NCBI RefSeq assembly: GCF_030815255.1
Contig: NZ_JAUSWN010000008.1
Coordinates: 1-64,000 of the forward strand
Direction: 5' to 3'
Length of the DNA: 64,000 nt
Source: Hathewaya limosa
GTDB lineage: Bacteria; Bacillota; Clostridia; Clostridiales; Clostridiaceae
The position numbers and the translations under genes are program-made. The notes below the pieces were generated by a model. That model worked only from the letters and a program-made list of their open reading frames with translations. It was not told the origin of the DNA and searched no databases. Each line of letters opens with the position of its first letter. Positions within the stretch are counted from its first letter, which is position 1. Positions 24,976-33,763 of the stretch are shown here, piece by piece.

Positions 24976-26370
24976 GTGGATGCATACCTATTATTAGATT
25001 TTGGTAGTACTTATACCAAGTTAACTGCTGTAGATATAGAAAATGAAGAGATCATAGCTACAGCAAAGGATATTACAACAATTGAAGATGACATAATGAT
25101 AGGATTTAATAAAGCGTATGAAAAGTTACAAGAACAATTTCAAGGTAAGGAAGTTAATTTTGTAAGAAAGTTAGCTTGTTCATCTGCTGCCGGTGGTTTA
25201 AAGATGGTTGCAATAGGATTAGTTCCAGATTTAACAGCAGAAGCTGCCAAAAGAGCTGCTTTAGGCGCAGGGGCAAGAATAATTAATGTTTATAGTTTCG
25301 AACTAACAGAAAATGAAATTAATGAGATTAAAAGTTCAAATTTAGATATTATTCTATTGGCTGGTGGAACAGATGGTGGAAATAAAGAATGTATAATTCA
25401 TAACGCTAAGATGATTGCAAATTCTGGATTAAAAGTTCCAGTAGTAGTTGCTGGCAATAAGGTAGCTAACGATGAAATTGCAAGAATTTTCAATGCTGCT
25501 GGAATATTCTACAGCATAACTAAAAATGTTATGCCTCAATTAAATGAATTAAATGTTGAACCAGCGAGAGAAGAAATTAGAAAAATATTCATGGGCAACA
25601 TAGTAAAGGCAAAGGGATTAGGAAATGCAGAAGATTTTGTTAGTGGTATATTAATGCCAACACCAGCGGCAGTACTGAAGGCAGCAGAGGCATTAAGTTT
25701 AGGTACAGATGAAGAAGAAGGAATAGGTGATTTAGTTGTAGTAGACATAGGTGGTGCAACTACTGATATACACTCACTAGCTGATGGAGAACCTTCTAAA
25801 CCAGGAGTTACGGTAAGAGGATTAGAAGAACCTTTTGCTAAAAGAACTGTTGAAGGAGATTTAGGAATGAGATATTCAGCAGTATCTCTTTTAGAAGCTG
25901 CTGGAACAAGAAAATTAAGAAGATATTTAAATGATAAAGAAAGAAAAATAAATGTAGCCGAAAACTGCAATTATAGAAGTGAACATATAAAGATGGTTCC
26001 AAAAACAGATGAAGAAATTTTCTTTGATGAAGCTATGGCAAAGGTAGCAACTGAACTTGCCATGGAAAGACATGTTGGAACTGTAGAATCAATATATACG
26101 CCATGTGGGCCTATATATACACAATTTGGGAAGGATTTAATGCCAGTAAAATATATGATCGGAACAGGGGGAGTTTTAGTTCATAGTAAAAATCCAGGAG
26201 ATATATTAAATGCAGGTACATTTAAAATGGAAGATGCAATGCATCTAAAACCTCAAAAACCTGAATTTTTATTAGATAAAACTTATATCTTATCATCAAT
26301 GGGATTGTTAGCACAAGAATTACCTGATTTAGCTGTTAGATTAATGAAAAAATATTTAGTTAAAGCATAA
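24976..26370 (+). CDS. glmL: Glutamate mutase reactivase GlmL (MutL)
   Basis: A protein of the ASKHA ATPase fold, encoded between the mutase subunits and thought to reactivate the enzyme by exchanging damaged cobalamin. Phosphate-1 motif LLDFGSTYTKLTAVD is at the N-terminus and phosphate-2 motif VVVDIGGATTDIHS near residue 258. I choose GTG 24976 (MDAYLLLDFG, 464 residues) because AGAGGTGA lies just upstream; an in-frame GTG at 24967 is inside that site. Not DNA-repair MutL. Confidence 0.93.
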   Translation: MDAYLLLDFGSTYTKLTAVDIENEEIIATAKDITTIEDDIMIGFNKAYEKLQEQFQGKEVNFVRKLACSSAAGGLKMVAIGLVPDLTAEAAKRAALGAGARIINVYSFELTENEINEIKSSNLDIILLAGGTDGGNKECIIHNAKMIANSGLKVPVVVAGNKVANDEIARIFNAAGIFYSITKNVMPQLNELNVEPAREEIRKIFMGNIVKAKGLGNAEDFVSGILMPTPAAVLKAAEALSLGTDEEEGIGDLVVVDIGGATTDIHSLADGEPSKPGVTVRGLEEPFAKRTVEGDLGMRYSAVSLLEAAGTRKLRRYLNDKERKINVAENCNYRSEHIKMVPKTDEEIFFDEAMAKVATELAMERHVGTVESIYTPCGPIYTQFGKDLMPVKYMIGTGGVLVHSKNPGDILNAGTFKMEDAMHLKPQKPEFLLDKTYILSSMGLLAQELPDLAVRLMKKYLVKA

Positions 26371-26393
26371 CTTAATTTGAGGGGGTAAGAGCT

Positions 26394-27854
26394 GTGGATT
26401 TAAAAAATAAAAAATGGACTGAAGATGAGTTCTTTGAAATTAGAAAAGAAGTTTTAGGACAATGGGAAACAGGAAAAGAGATAGAAAATATTGAAGATGG
26501 TATAAAATATTGTTCAGAGGTACCAGAACATAAAAACTTTGGTAAAAAGTTAATAAAGGCCAAAGAAGCTGGTATCACATTAGCTCAACCAAGAGCAGGG
26601 GTTGCATTAGTTGATAAGCATATTGAATTATTAACACATCTTCAAGATGAAGGTGGAGCAGATTTACTACCAAGTACAATAGATAGTTATTCAAGACTAA
26701 ATAGATATGATGAATGTCAAGTTGGTATAGATGAAAGTGAAAAAGCAGGAAGATCATTACTTAATGGTTTCCCAGCAGTAAACCATGGTATTAAGGGATG
26801 TAGAAGAGTTTTAGAAGCTGTTAATATTCCAGTTGAGGCAAGACACGGTACACCAGATGCTAGACTTCTAAGTGAAATTATACATGCTTCTGGTTGGACT
26901 TCAAATGAAGGTGGAGGAATTTCTTACAATATCCCTTATGCTAAAAATGCATCTTTAGAAAAGAGTATTAGAGATTGGCAATATTGTGATAGATTAGTTG
27001 GAGAATATGAAGCTGCAGGAGTTACAATTAATAGAGAACCATTTGGACCATTAACAGGTACATTAGTACCACCAAGTACTTCAAATGCAGTTGCAATTAT
27101 AGAAGCATTACTTGCAGCAGAACAAGGTGTTAAAAACATTACGGTTGGATATGGACAATGTGGTAATATAATACAAGACGTAGCAGCAATAAGATCATTA
27201 GAAGAACAATGCTATGAATATTTAAAAGCAGCAGGACACGAAGATGTTTACCTAACTACAGTATTCCATCAATGGATGGGTGGATTCCCTTCAGATGAAG
27301 CTAAAGCTTTTGGGGTAATATCTACAGGTTCAGCAGCAGCAGCACTTGCTGGAGCAACTAAAGTTATAGTTAAAACACCACATGAAGCTATTGGTATTCC
27401 AACAAAAGAAGCTAATGCTCAAGGAATTAAAGCTACAAAAATGACATTAAACTTATTAAAAGGACAGAAAATGCCAATGTCTAAAGAATTAGAAACAGAA
27501 ATAGTTTTAATAAAAGCAGAAACTAAATGTATGATGGATGAATTATTTAGACTTGGAAAAGGCGACTTGGCAGTAGGTGTAATTGAAGGATTTAAAGCAG
27601 GAGTAATAGATATTCCATTTGCACCAAGTAAATGGAACAATGGTAAAATGATGCCAGCTAGAGATAACAATGGTGCTGTAAGATATCTAAAATTTGGTAA
27701 CGTTCCATTTACTCAAGAAATAAAAGATTACAACGCTAGGTTATTACAAGAAAGAGGAAAATTTGAAGGTAGAGAAGTAGGATTCCAAATGACAGTTGAT
27801 GATATATTTGCTGTAGGAAAAGGAGTTCTAGTTGGAAGACCAGAAAAAAAATAA
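26394..27854 (+). CDS. glmE: Glutamate mutase (methylaspartate mutase) E subunit
   Basis: The catalytic subunit, a TIM barrel that binds glutamate and encloses the cobalamin from GlmS. The 486-residue length is normal for the family. Recognisable segments are QPRAGVALVDKHIELLTHLQ, NHGIKGCRRVLEAV with PVEARHGTPDARLL (substrate-binding arginines), and EGGGISYNIPYAKN. The start is GTG after GAGGGGGT. It lies 23 bases after glmL and before mal in the classical order. Confidence 0.96.
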   Translation: MDLKNKKWTEDEFFEIRKEVLGQWETGKEIENIEDGIKYCSEVPEHKNFGKKLIKAKEAGITLAQPRAGVALVDKHIELLTHLQDEGGADLLPSTIDSYSRLNRYDECQVGIDESEKAGRSLLNGFPAVNHGIKGCRRVLEAVNIPVEARHGTPDARLLSEIIHASGWTSNEGGGISYNIPYAKNASLEKSIRDWQYCDRLVGEYEAAGVTINREPFGPLTGTLVPPSTSNAVAIIEALLAAEQGVKNITVGYGQCGNIIQDVAAIRSLEEQCYEYLKAAGHEDVYLTTVFHQWMGGFPSDEAKAFGVISTGSAAAALAGATKVIVKTPHEAIGIPTKEANAQGIKATKMTLNLLKGQKMPMSKELETEIVLIKAETKCMMDELFRLGKGDLAVGVIEGFKAGVIDIPFAPSKWNNGKMMPARDNNGAVRYLKFGNVPFTQEIKDYNARLLQERGKFEGREVGFQMTVDDIFAVGKGVLVGRPEKK

Positions 27855-27867
27855 ATTTGCATGTTAA

Positions 27868-27896
27868 CTTCCGTAGATCATATAGATTTACGGAAG
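27868..27896 (+). other. Strong hairpin between glmE and mal
   Basis: CTTCCGTA (27868-27875) pairs perfectly with TACGGAAG (27889-27896). There is no U tract after it, so I do not call a terminator. It may protect the upstream glmSLE mRNA or set unequal levels of the two parts of the operon. Confidence 0.6.
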
Positions 27897-27954
27897 GCTT
27901 TCCAAATAAATAAAAAATAAATTTTTAAATTTAAAAAGATGGGGGCTTATTTAA

Positions 27955-29199
27955 ATGAAAATTGTAGATGTTGTATGTTCAGCAGGAAGAACTGGTTTCT
28001 ATTTTGATGACCAAAGAGCTATAAAAAAAGGTGCAGGTCATGATGGTTTTACTTATGTTGGAGAACCTGTAACAGAAGGATTTACTTCAATAAGACAATC
28101 AGGTGAATCAATTTCAGTTATGTTAATACTTGAAGATGGACAAGTTGCTTTTGGGGACTGTGCAGCAGTTCAATATTCAGGTGCAGGGGGAAGAGATCCA
28201 CTATTCTTAGCTAAAGACTTCATTCCAGTAATAGAAAAAGAAATAGCTCCAAAATTAGTAGGAAGAGAATTAACAAGCTTTAAAGAATTAGCAGAAGAAT
28301 TTGATACAATGCAAATTAACGGTAAAAGATTACACACAGCAATAAGATATGGTATAACTCAAGCTATATTAGATGCTGTATCAAAATCAAGAAAAATAAC
28401 TTTAGCAGAAGTTATCAAAGATGAATATGAAACTGGTAAAGAAATTAAGAGAATACCTATCTTTACTCAATCTGGAGATAACAGATATGAAAACGCTGAT
28501 AAAATGATAATTAAAGGTGCAGACGTTATGCCTCATGCTTTAATTAACAATGTGGAAGAAAAATTAGGTAAAGATGGTTCTAAACTTTTAGAATATGTTA
28601 AATGGTTAAGAGATAGAGTTATAGCTTTAAGACAATGCGAATGCTATAGCCCAGTATTCCACATTGATGTTTATGGAACAATAGGTGCTGCTTTTAATTG
28701 TGATACAAAGAAAATGGGAGATTACTTAGAAAAATTAGCAGAAGCTGCTAAACCATTCAAATTAAGAATAGAAGGTCCTATGGACGTTGAAGATAGACAA
28801 AAACAAATGGAAGCTTTAAGAGATTTAACTGCAGAAGTTGATAAGAGAGGTATTAATGTAGAATTAGTTGCTGATGAATGGTGTAATACATTTGATGATG
28901 TTAAATTCTTTGCAGATAATAAAGCTGGACATATGTTACAAATTAAAACTCCAGACCTAGGTGGAGTAAACAATATAGCAAAAGCTATTTTATATTGTAA
29001 TGAAAAAGGTGTAGGTTCTTACTGTGGAGGAACTTGTAACGAAACTAATAGATCAGCAGAAGTAACAACAAACATAGCTATGGCATGTGGAGCTACTCAA
29101 TGCTTAGCTAAACCAGGAATGGGTGTTGACGAAGGATACATGATCGTTAACAATGAAATGAATAGAGTTGTTGCTCTTGTAAATAGAAGAAATAAATAG
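27955..29199 (+). CDS. mal: Methylaspartate ammonia-lyase
   Basis: Removes ammonia from 3-methylaspartate to give mesaconate, the second step of the pathway. It belongs to the enolase superfamily and has 414 residues. His194 (MPHALINN) and Lys331 (LQIKTPDLGG) fall at exactly the positions known as the catalytic acid-base pair in the C. tetanomorphum enzyme, and Asp238 (FHIDVYG) matches a magnesium ligand. GGGGGC precedes the ATG. Confidence 0.97.
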   Translation: MKIVDVVCSAGRTGFYFDDQRAIKKGAGHDGFTYVGEPVTEGFTSIRQSGESISVMLILEDGQVAFGDCAAVQYSGAGGRDPLFLAKDFIPVIEKEIAPKLVGRELTSFKELAEEFDTMQINGKRLHTAIRYGITQAILDAVSKSRKITLAEVIKDEYETGKEIKRIPIFTQSGDNRYENADKMIIKGADVMPHALINNVEEKLGKDGSKLLEYVKWLRDRVIALRQCECYSPVFHIDVYGTIGAAFNCDTKKMGDYLEKLAEAAKPFKLRIEGPMDVEDRQKQMEALRDLTAEVDKRGINVELVADEWCNTFDDVKFFADNKAGHMLQIKTPDLGGVNNIAKAILYCNEKGVGSYCGGTCNETNRSAEVTTNIAMACGATQCLAKPGMGVDEGYMIVNNEMNRVVALVNRRNK

Positions 29200-29224
29200 T
29201 TGATAATGACTTATATGTAATATA

Positions 29225-29253
29225 AAAAGGCAGTTTATTATAAACTGCCTTTT
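29225..29253 (+). terminator. Terminator after mal
   Basis: A 13-bp perfect stem, AAAAGGCAGTTTA with TAAACTGCCTTTT, around a TTA loop; the right arm ends in TTTT. The next gene begins 39 bases later, so either read-through or a promoter I cannot identify must serve it. Confidence 0.8.
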
Positions 29254-29291
29254 ATCCAATAATTCCATAGTATAAATTGGAGGAAATAATA

Positions 29292-30134
29292 ATGAGAGAA
29301 ATTAATGTGTCTGAAATTACAAATACCATAAAGGAATTATGTATAAAAGCAAATTATTATTTAGCAGAAGATGTTAAAGATAGAATAAAAACTGCACATA
29401 AAGAAGAAACTTGGGATACAGCTAAAGGAATATTAGACAAAATTATTACAAACTTCAATATAGCGCACGATGAGGATAGACCAATATGTCAAGATACAGG
29501 AATGGCTTGCGTATTTGTTGAAATTGGACAAGAAGTTCATATAGTAGGTGGAGGTTTAGAAGAGGCTATTAATAAAGGTGTGGCACAAGGATATACAGAA
29601 GGATATTTAAGAAAATCAGTAGTAAAAGATCCAATAAATAGAGTAAATACAAATGATAATACACCGGCTATAATATATTATAATATAGTACCAGGAGATA
29701 AATTTAAGCTTACAGTTGCACCAAAAGGATTTGGTTCAGAAAATATGAGTCAAATCAAAATGTTAAAACCAGCAGATGGTCTTGAAGGTGTAAAAGAATT
29801 TATCTTAAAAGTTGTAAAAGATGCAGGTCCAAATCCATGTCCACCAATTGTGGTTGGGGTAGGAATTGGAGGAACATTTGATAGAGCAGCTAATATGGCT
29901 AAAAAAGCATTAACAAGATCCTTAGATGAAAAGAATCTAGATGAATTTTATGCAAACTTAGAGGCGGAATTGTTAGAAAAGATAAACAATTTAGGGATTG
30001 GTCCTCAAGGTTTTGGTGGAAAAACTACGGCTCTTGCTGTGAATATAGAACACTATCCAACTCATATTGCAGGTCTTCCAGTAGCAGTTAATATTAATTG
30101 CCACGTAGCAAGACATGCAGCACGAGAACTATAA
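29292..30134 (+). CDS. Class I hydratase alpha subunit, probable mesaconase (mesaconate hydratase)
   Basis: The 280-residue protein belongs to the alpha (FeS-binding) half of two-subunit class I fumarases/L(+)-tartrate dehydratases. Cysteines expected to hold the [4Fe-4S] cluster are in RPICQDTGMACVF and GPNPCPPIVVGVGIGG, with a further one in INCHVARHAAR. I use ATG 29292 after TTGGAGG. By sequence alone it could be fumarase; between mal and citramalate lyase it most likely hydrates mesaconate to (S)-citramalate. Confidence 0.88.
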   Translation: MREINVSEITNTIKELCIKANYYLAEDVKDRIKTAHKEETWDTAKGILDKIITNFNIAHDEDRPICQDTGMACVFVEIGQEVHIVGGGLEEAINKGVAQGYTEGYLRKSVVKDPINRVNTNDNTPAIIYYNIVPGDKFKLTVAPKGFGSENMSQIKMLKPADGLEGVKEFILKVVKDAGPNPCPPIVVGVGIGGTFDRAANMAKKALTRSLDEKNLDEFYANLEAELLEKINNLGIGPQGFGGKTTALAVNIEHYPTHIAGLPVAVNINCHVARHAAREL

Positions 30135-30158
30135 TAAAGGGTTTGGAGGAATATAGAA

Positions 30159-30716
30159 ATGGAAAAGAGAATAACAACTCCTTTAACAGCAGAAAAAGTT
30201 AAAGACCTAAAAGCAGGTGATACCGTTTTAATATCAGGGGTTATATATACATCAAGAGATGCAGCACATAAAAGATTAGTAGATTTATTAGATGAAGGAA
30301 AAGAACTTCCTATAGATATTAAAGATGCGATTATATACTATGTTGGACCAACACCAGCAAAACCAGGTCAAGCATTTGGCTCAGGTGGACCAACTACTAG
30401 TTATAGAATGGACCCATATGCACCAAGACTTTTAGATGAAGGTTTAAAAGGAATGATAGGTAAAGGCTTAAGATCAAAAGAAGTAATTGAGTCCATGAAA
30501 AAAAATACAGCAGTTTATTTTGGAGCTATAGGTGGAGCAGCTGCATTAATAGGAAAATCAGTACAAGAAGCTGAAATAGTAACATATGAGGATTTAGGTG
30601 CAGAAGCATTGAGAAGATTAGTTGTAAAGGATTTTCCTGCTGTTGTAGTAATTGATAGTGAAGGAAATAATCTATATGAGGAAGGCCAAAAGGCTTACCT
30701 AGACTCTATAAAATAA
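30159..30716 (+). CDS. Class I hydratase beta subunit, probable mesaconase
   Basis: The 185-residue partner of the preceding alpha subunit. It shows the beta-domain signatures GPTPAKPGQAFGSGGPTTS, DEGLKGMIGKG and YFGAIGGAAAL. GGAGG precedes the ATG and only 24 bases separate the two genes, so a two-protein enzyme is expected. Substrate is assigned from context as mesaconate; fumarate activity as well is possible. Confidence 0.88.
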   Translation: MEKRITTPLTAEKVKDLKAGDTVLISGVIYTSRDAAHKRLVDLLDEGKELPIDIKDAIIYYVGPTPAKPGQAFGSGGPTTSYRMDPYAPRLLDEGLKGMIGKGLRSKEVIESMKKNTAVYFGAIGGAAALIGKSVQEAEIVTYEDLGAEALRRLVVKDFPAVVVIDSEGNNLYEEGQKAYLDSIK

Positions 30717-30733
30717 AATTTGAGGTGAGACTT

Positions 30734-30997
30734 ATGGAAATACTAAAACCAGCTAAGGCGGGCACAATGGAATCAAATGATATATATATTATGGTTATGC
30801 CTAATGAAAATGGCATAAAACTAGAACTTGAGAGTATAGTTATGAAACAATTTGGTGAAGAAATTGAAAGAGTTATAAGACAAACCCTAAAAGAATTAGA
30901 TGTTAAAGACGCTATAGTAAGGGCTCAAGATAAGGGTGCTTTAAATTATACAATTAAGTCTAGGGTTGAAACAGCAGTAAAAAGGGCTAGTATGTAA
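30734..30997 (+). CDS. citD: Citramalate/citrate lyase acyl-carrier subunit
   Basis: Gamma subunit of the lyase. It carries the 2'-(5''-triphosphoribosyl)-3'-dephospho-CoA prosthetic group on a serine, expected in GTMESND near residue 14. I use ATG 30734 (MEILKPAKAGTMESND, 87 residues) after GAGGTGA; an in-frame GTG lies in that site. The tail RAQDKGALNYTIKSRVE is typical of CitD. The enzymes that make and attach the cofactor (CitG, CitX, CitC types) are not in the window. Confidence 0.93.
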   Translation: MEILKPAKAGTMESNDIYIMVMPNENGIKLELESIVMKQFGEEIERVIRQTLKELDVKDAIVRAQDKGALNYTIKSRVETAVKRASM

Positions 30998-31012
30998 GGG
31001 GTGACTATTGAT

Positions 31013-31885
31013 ATGAAAAGATTAAGAAGAACTATGTTATTCATGCCAGGAAATAATCCAGGGATGTTACAAAGTGCAGATATATTAGGAGCAGATTCTA
31101 TAATATTAGACCTAGAAGACGCTGTTAGTTTAACAGAAAAAGATGCAGCAAGAATTTTAGTTAGAGAAGCAATAAAGAGCCTTCATTATAAAGGTGTAGA
31201 AGTAGTAGTGAGAATTAATCCATTAGATACAGAGTATGCAATGGATGATATAGAAAATATAGCGAAAGTAAAACCAGATACTATTTTAGTTCCTAAAGTT
31301 ACAGAGGATGCTATAGTAAAGGTAGACAAAGAACTTACAAGAATAGAAAAAGAACAAGGATTTGAAGAAGGAAGTATTAGACTATTTGGACTAGTAGAAA
31401 CAGCTTATGGTGTTGAAAATGTTTACAACATAATAAAATCTTCAAACAGAGTTGAAGGGATATTATTAGGTGGAGAAGACTTAACATCAGATTTAGGAGT
31501 TAAAAGAACAAAACAAGGTGATGAAATTCTTTATGCAAGAAATAAAGTATCAATGGCTTGTAGAGCATTAAGAGTTGATTCTATAGATACACCATTTACA
31601 GATACTAATGATTTTGAAGGATTAAGAAAAGACACAGAAAAAGCTAAAAACTTAGGCTTTACAGGAAAGGCATCTATAAATCCAAGACAAATAGATACAA
31701 TTCATTCAGTATTTGCTCCAGCAGCAGCAGAAATTAAACATGCTCAAAGAGTTATGGATGCTATGGAAGAAGCTAAAAGGGAAGGTAAAGGAGTATTCTC
31801 ACTAGACGGAAAAATGGTTGATGCTCCAGTTATAAATAGAGCAAAAACTACTCTTGAATTAGCAAAAATTCTAGGACTTATCTAA
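31013..31885 (+). CDS. citE: Citramalate/citrate lyase beta subunit
   Basis: Beta subunit, a TIM-barrel of the HpcH/CitE family that cleaves the acyl-carrier-bound (S)-citramalate to pyruvate with release of acetyl-carrier protein. The 290 residues from ATG 31013 begin MKRLRRTMLFMPGNNPGML and contain DSIILDLEDAVSL, a conserved arginine in VVRINPLDT and the metal-binding ILLGGEDLTSDLG. An upstream GTG lies too near the ribosome binding site. Citrate specificity cannot be excluded by sequence. Confidence 0.92.
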   Translation: MKRLRRTMLFMPGNNPGMLQSADILGADSIILDLEDAVSLTEKDAARILVREAIKSLHYKGVEVVVRINPLDTEYAMDDIENIAKVKPDTILVPKVTEDAIVKVDKELTRIEKEQGFEEGSIRLFGLVETAYGVENVYNIIKSSNRVEGILLGGEDLTSDLGVKRTKQGDEILYARNKVSMACRALRVDSIDTPFTDTNDFEGLRKDTEKAKNLGFTGKASINPRQIDTIHSVFAPAAAEIKHAQRVMDAMEEAKREGKGVFSLDGKMVDAPVINRAKTTLELAKILGLI

Positions 31886-31923
31886 TTAAGTTGTATACTA
31901 AAATAGTAAGTGAGGGATATATC

Positions 31924-33462
31924 ATGAAAAATGTTCTTGGAAGAGAATTACCTGAAGTTATAGAAGGGTATGGAAAGGTAAAACCTTTTGAAGGAGCTTT
32001 TGTTCATGTTGGCGAATGTGAAAAGAGAGCTCTAAAAATAAAATCTACAAAACCAGGAGAAGACAAATTAGTTAATTCTCTTGATGAATTATTAAATAAA
32101 TTAGAATTAAAAGATGGTATGACAATAGCATTTCACCATCATTTAAGAAATGGTGACTATGTTTTAAATATGGTAGTAGAAGCTTTAGCTAAAAGAGGAA
32201 TTAAAAATCTTACCATAGCAGCTAGTTCTATATTCCCAGTACATGCTCCACTAGTAAAATATATGGAAGATGGAACAGTTACAGGCTTATATGCAGCTTA
32301 TATGTCAGGACCAGTTGCTATAGCTGTATCAGAAGGTAAGTTAAAAACACCAGCAGTAATGCATACACATGGTGGAAGAGCAAGACTTATGGAAAGTGGC
32401 GATTTACATGTGGACATTGCTTTCTTAGCAGCTCCTACAGCAGATGAATATGGAAATATTAATGGAGTAGAAGGTCCATCAGCGTGTGGATCATTAGGAT
32501 ATGCAGAAGCAGATGCTGAATTTGCAGATACAGTGATTGCTATAACAGATAATTTAGTGCCATATCCTGCATGTCCAATAGAAATAACACAAAGTTGTGT
32601 GGATTATGTGTTAAAAATTGATAGTATTGGAGATCCAGCAGGAATAGTTTCAGGAACAACTCAAGTTACAAAAGATCCAATAGGATTGAAAATAGCTAAA
32701 ATGGCATCTGATGCAATGGTGGCTTCTGGATTAGTTAAAGACGGATTATCATTCCAAACAGGGGCAGGGGGAATCTCTCTAGCAGTTGCATCAGAACTTA
32801 AAGAATACATGAAAAAAGAACAAATTCAAGGAAGCTTTGCAGCTGGTGGAATAACTGGTTATATGGTAGAAATGTTAGAGGAAGGACTATTTAGAAATAT
32901 ATTTGACGTTCAATGTTTCGACCTTAAAGCAGTTAAATCAATAAAAGATAACCCAAAACATATGAGTATGTCATCTTCAATGTATGGAAATGCTCTAAAT
33001 AAAGGGGCAGTTGTAAATAAACTAGACATAATGATTTTAGGAGCAACAGAAATTGATACTGATTTTAATGTAAACGTAACTACAGCATCAGATGGAACAA
33101 TAATGGGAGGTTCTGGTGGACATAGTGATACTGCAGCTGGTTCTAAATTAGCTATAGTAGTTACAAAACTAGTTAAATCAAGAACTCCAATAATTAAAAA
33201 TAGAGTAACTACAGTAACAACACCAGGTGAAAGTATAGACATGGTTGTAACTGAAAGAGGTATTGCAATTAACCCAAGAAGAAAAGACTTAATAGAAAAA
33301 TTAAAAGATACTAGACTTCCAATTATGACTATAGAACAATTAAAGGATCTAGCTGAAAATATGACAGGTAAACCTAAAGAATTAGAGTTTACAGATGAGG
33401 TTGTAGCAGTAGTGGAATACAGAGATGGAACAGTTATAGACGTAGTTAGAAAGGCAAAATAA
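31924..33462 (+). CDS. citF: Citramalate/citrate lyase alpha subunit
   Basis: Alpha subunit, a CoA-transferase fold protein that swaps acetate for citramalate on the acyl carrier. With ATG 31924 (MKNVLGRELPEVIEGYGKV) it has 512 residues, the usual CitF length; an upstream in-frame TTG at 31891 would add 11 unlikely residues. HGGRARLMESGDLHVDIAFL, GPSACGSLGYA and VVTERGIAINPRR are CitF signatures. It is the last gene of the catabolic block. Confidence 0.94.
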   Translation: MKNVLGRELPEVIEGYGKVKPFEGAFVHVGECEKRALKIKSTKPGEDKLVNSLDELLNKLELKDGMTIAFHHHLRNGDYVLNMVVEALAKRGIKNLTIAASSIFPVHAPLVKYMEDGTVTGLYAAYMSGPVAIAVSEGKLKTPAVMHTHGGRARLMESGDLHVDIAFLAAPTADEYGNINGVEGPSACGSLGYAEADAEFADTVIAITDNLVPYPACPIEITQSCVDYVLKIDSIGDPAGIVSGTTQVTKDPIGLKIAKMASDAMVASGLVKDGLSFQTGAGGISLAVASELKEYMKKEQIQGSFAAGGITGYMVEMLEEGLFRNIFDVQCFDLKAVKSIKDNPKHMSMSSSMYGNALNKGAVVNKLDIMILGATEIDTDFNVNVTTASDGTIMGGSGGHSDTAAGSKLAIVVTKLVKSRTPIIKNRVTTVTTPGESIDMVVTERGIAINPRRKDLIEKLKDTRLPIMTIEQLKDLAENMTGKPKELEFTDEVVAVVEYRDGTVIDVVRKAK

Positions 33463-33559
33463 ATAATATTAAAATGAAAAATTAAAGTGCGTAAAACAAA
33501 ATTTTTTAATGTGTGTTAAAAAATTATAATTTAAACAATAAAATAATTCATGAATTAGG

Positions 33560-33599
33560 AAAAGATTGTGTTTCTGGCCAGAACACGATCTTTTTTATT
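33560..33599 (+). terminator. Terminator after citF
   Basis: AAAGATTGTGTTTCTGG pairs with CCAGAACACGATCTTT (one bulged T, one G-T pair), followed by TTTTATTTATT. Confidence 0.88.
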
Positions 33600-33763
33600 T
33601 ATTATGTATTTTATAAAAATAAATGTATTTAAGATAGAGAATTCAATAGTATATTACTAGTAAATAACACATTAAATAAAAAATATTGAAAATAATCAAG
33701 ATATACTGTAAGATTTAAAATAAGTTTGTAAAATTTAAATTTTAGAGGGGAATATAAGGGAAT
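33600..33763. other. Intergenic, AT-rich, no gene seen
   Basis: About 160 bases between the citF terminator and the MutS-like gene. TATACT at 33702 has no -35 at a usable distance. I see no repeat or structured element. Confidence 0.5.

Noticed and set aside
24976..26370. GlmL as DNA mismatch-repair MutL, and glmS as glucosamine synthase
   Set aside because: Motifs are of an ASKHA ATPase and of a cobalamin-binding DXHXXG domain respectively; the names only coincide.
29292..30716. Fumarase as the primary function of the two-subunit hydratase
   Set aside because: The family cannot distinguish the substrates, but placement between mal and citramalate lyase makes mesaconate the better call; fumarate activity remains possible.
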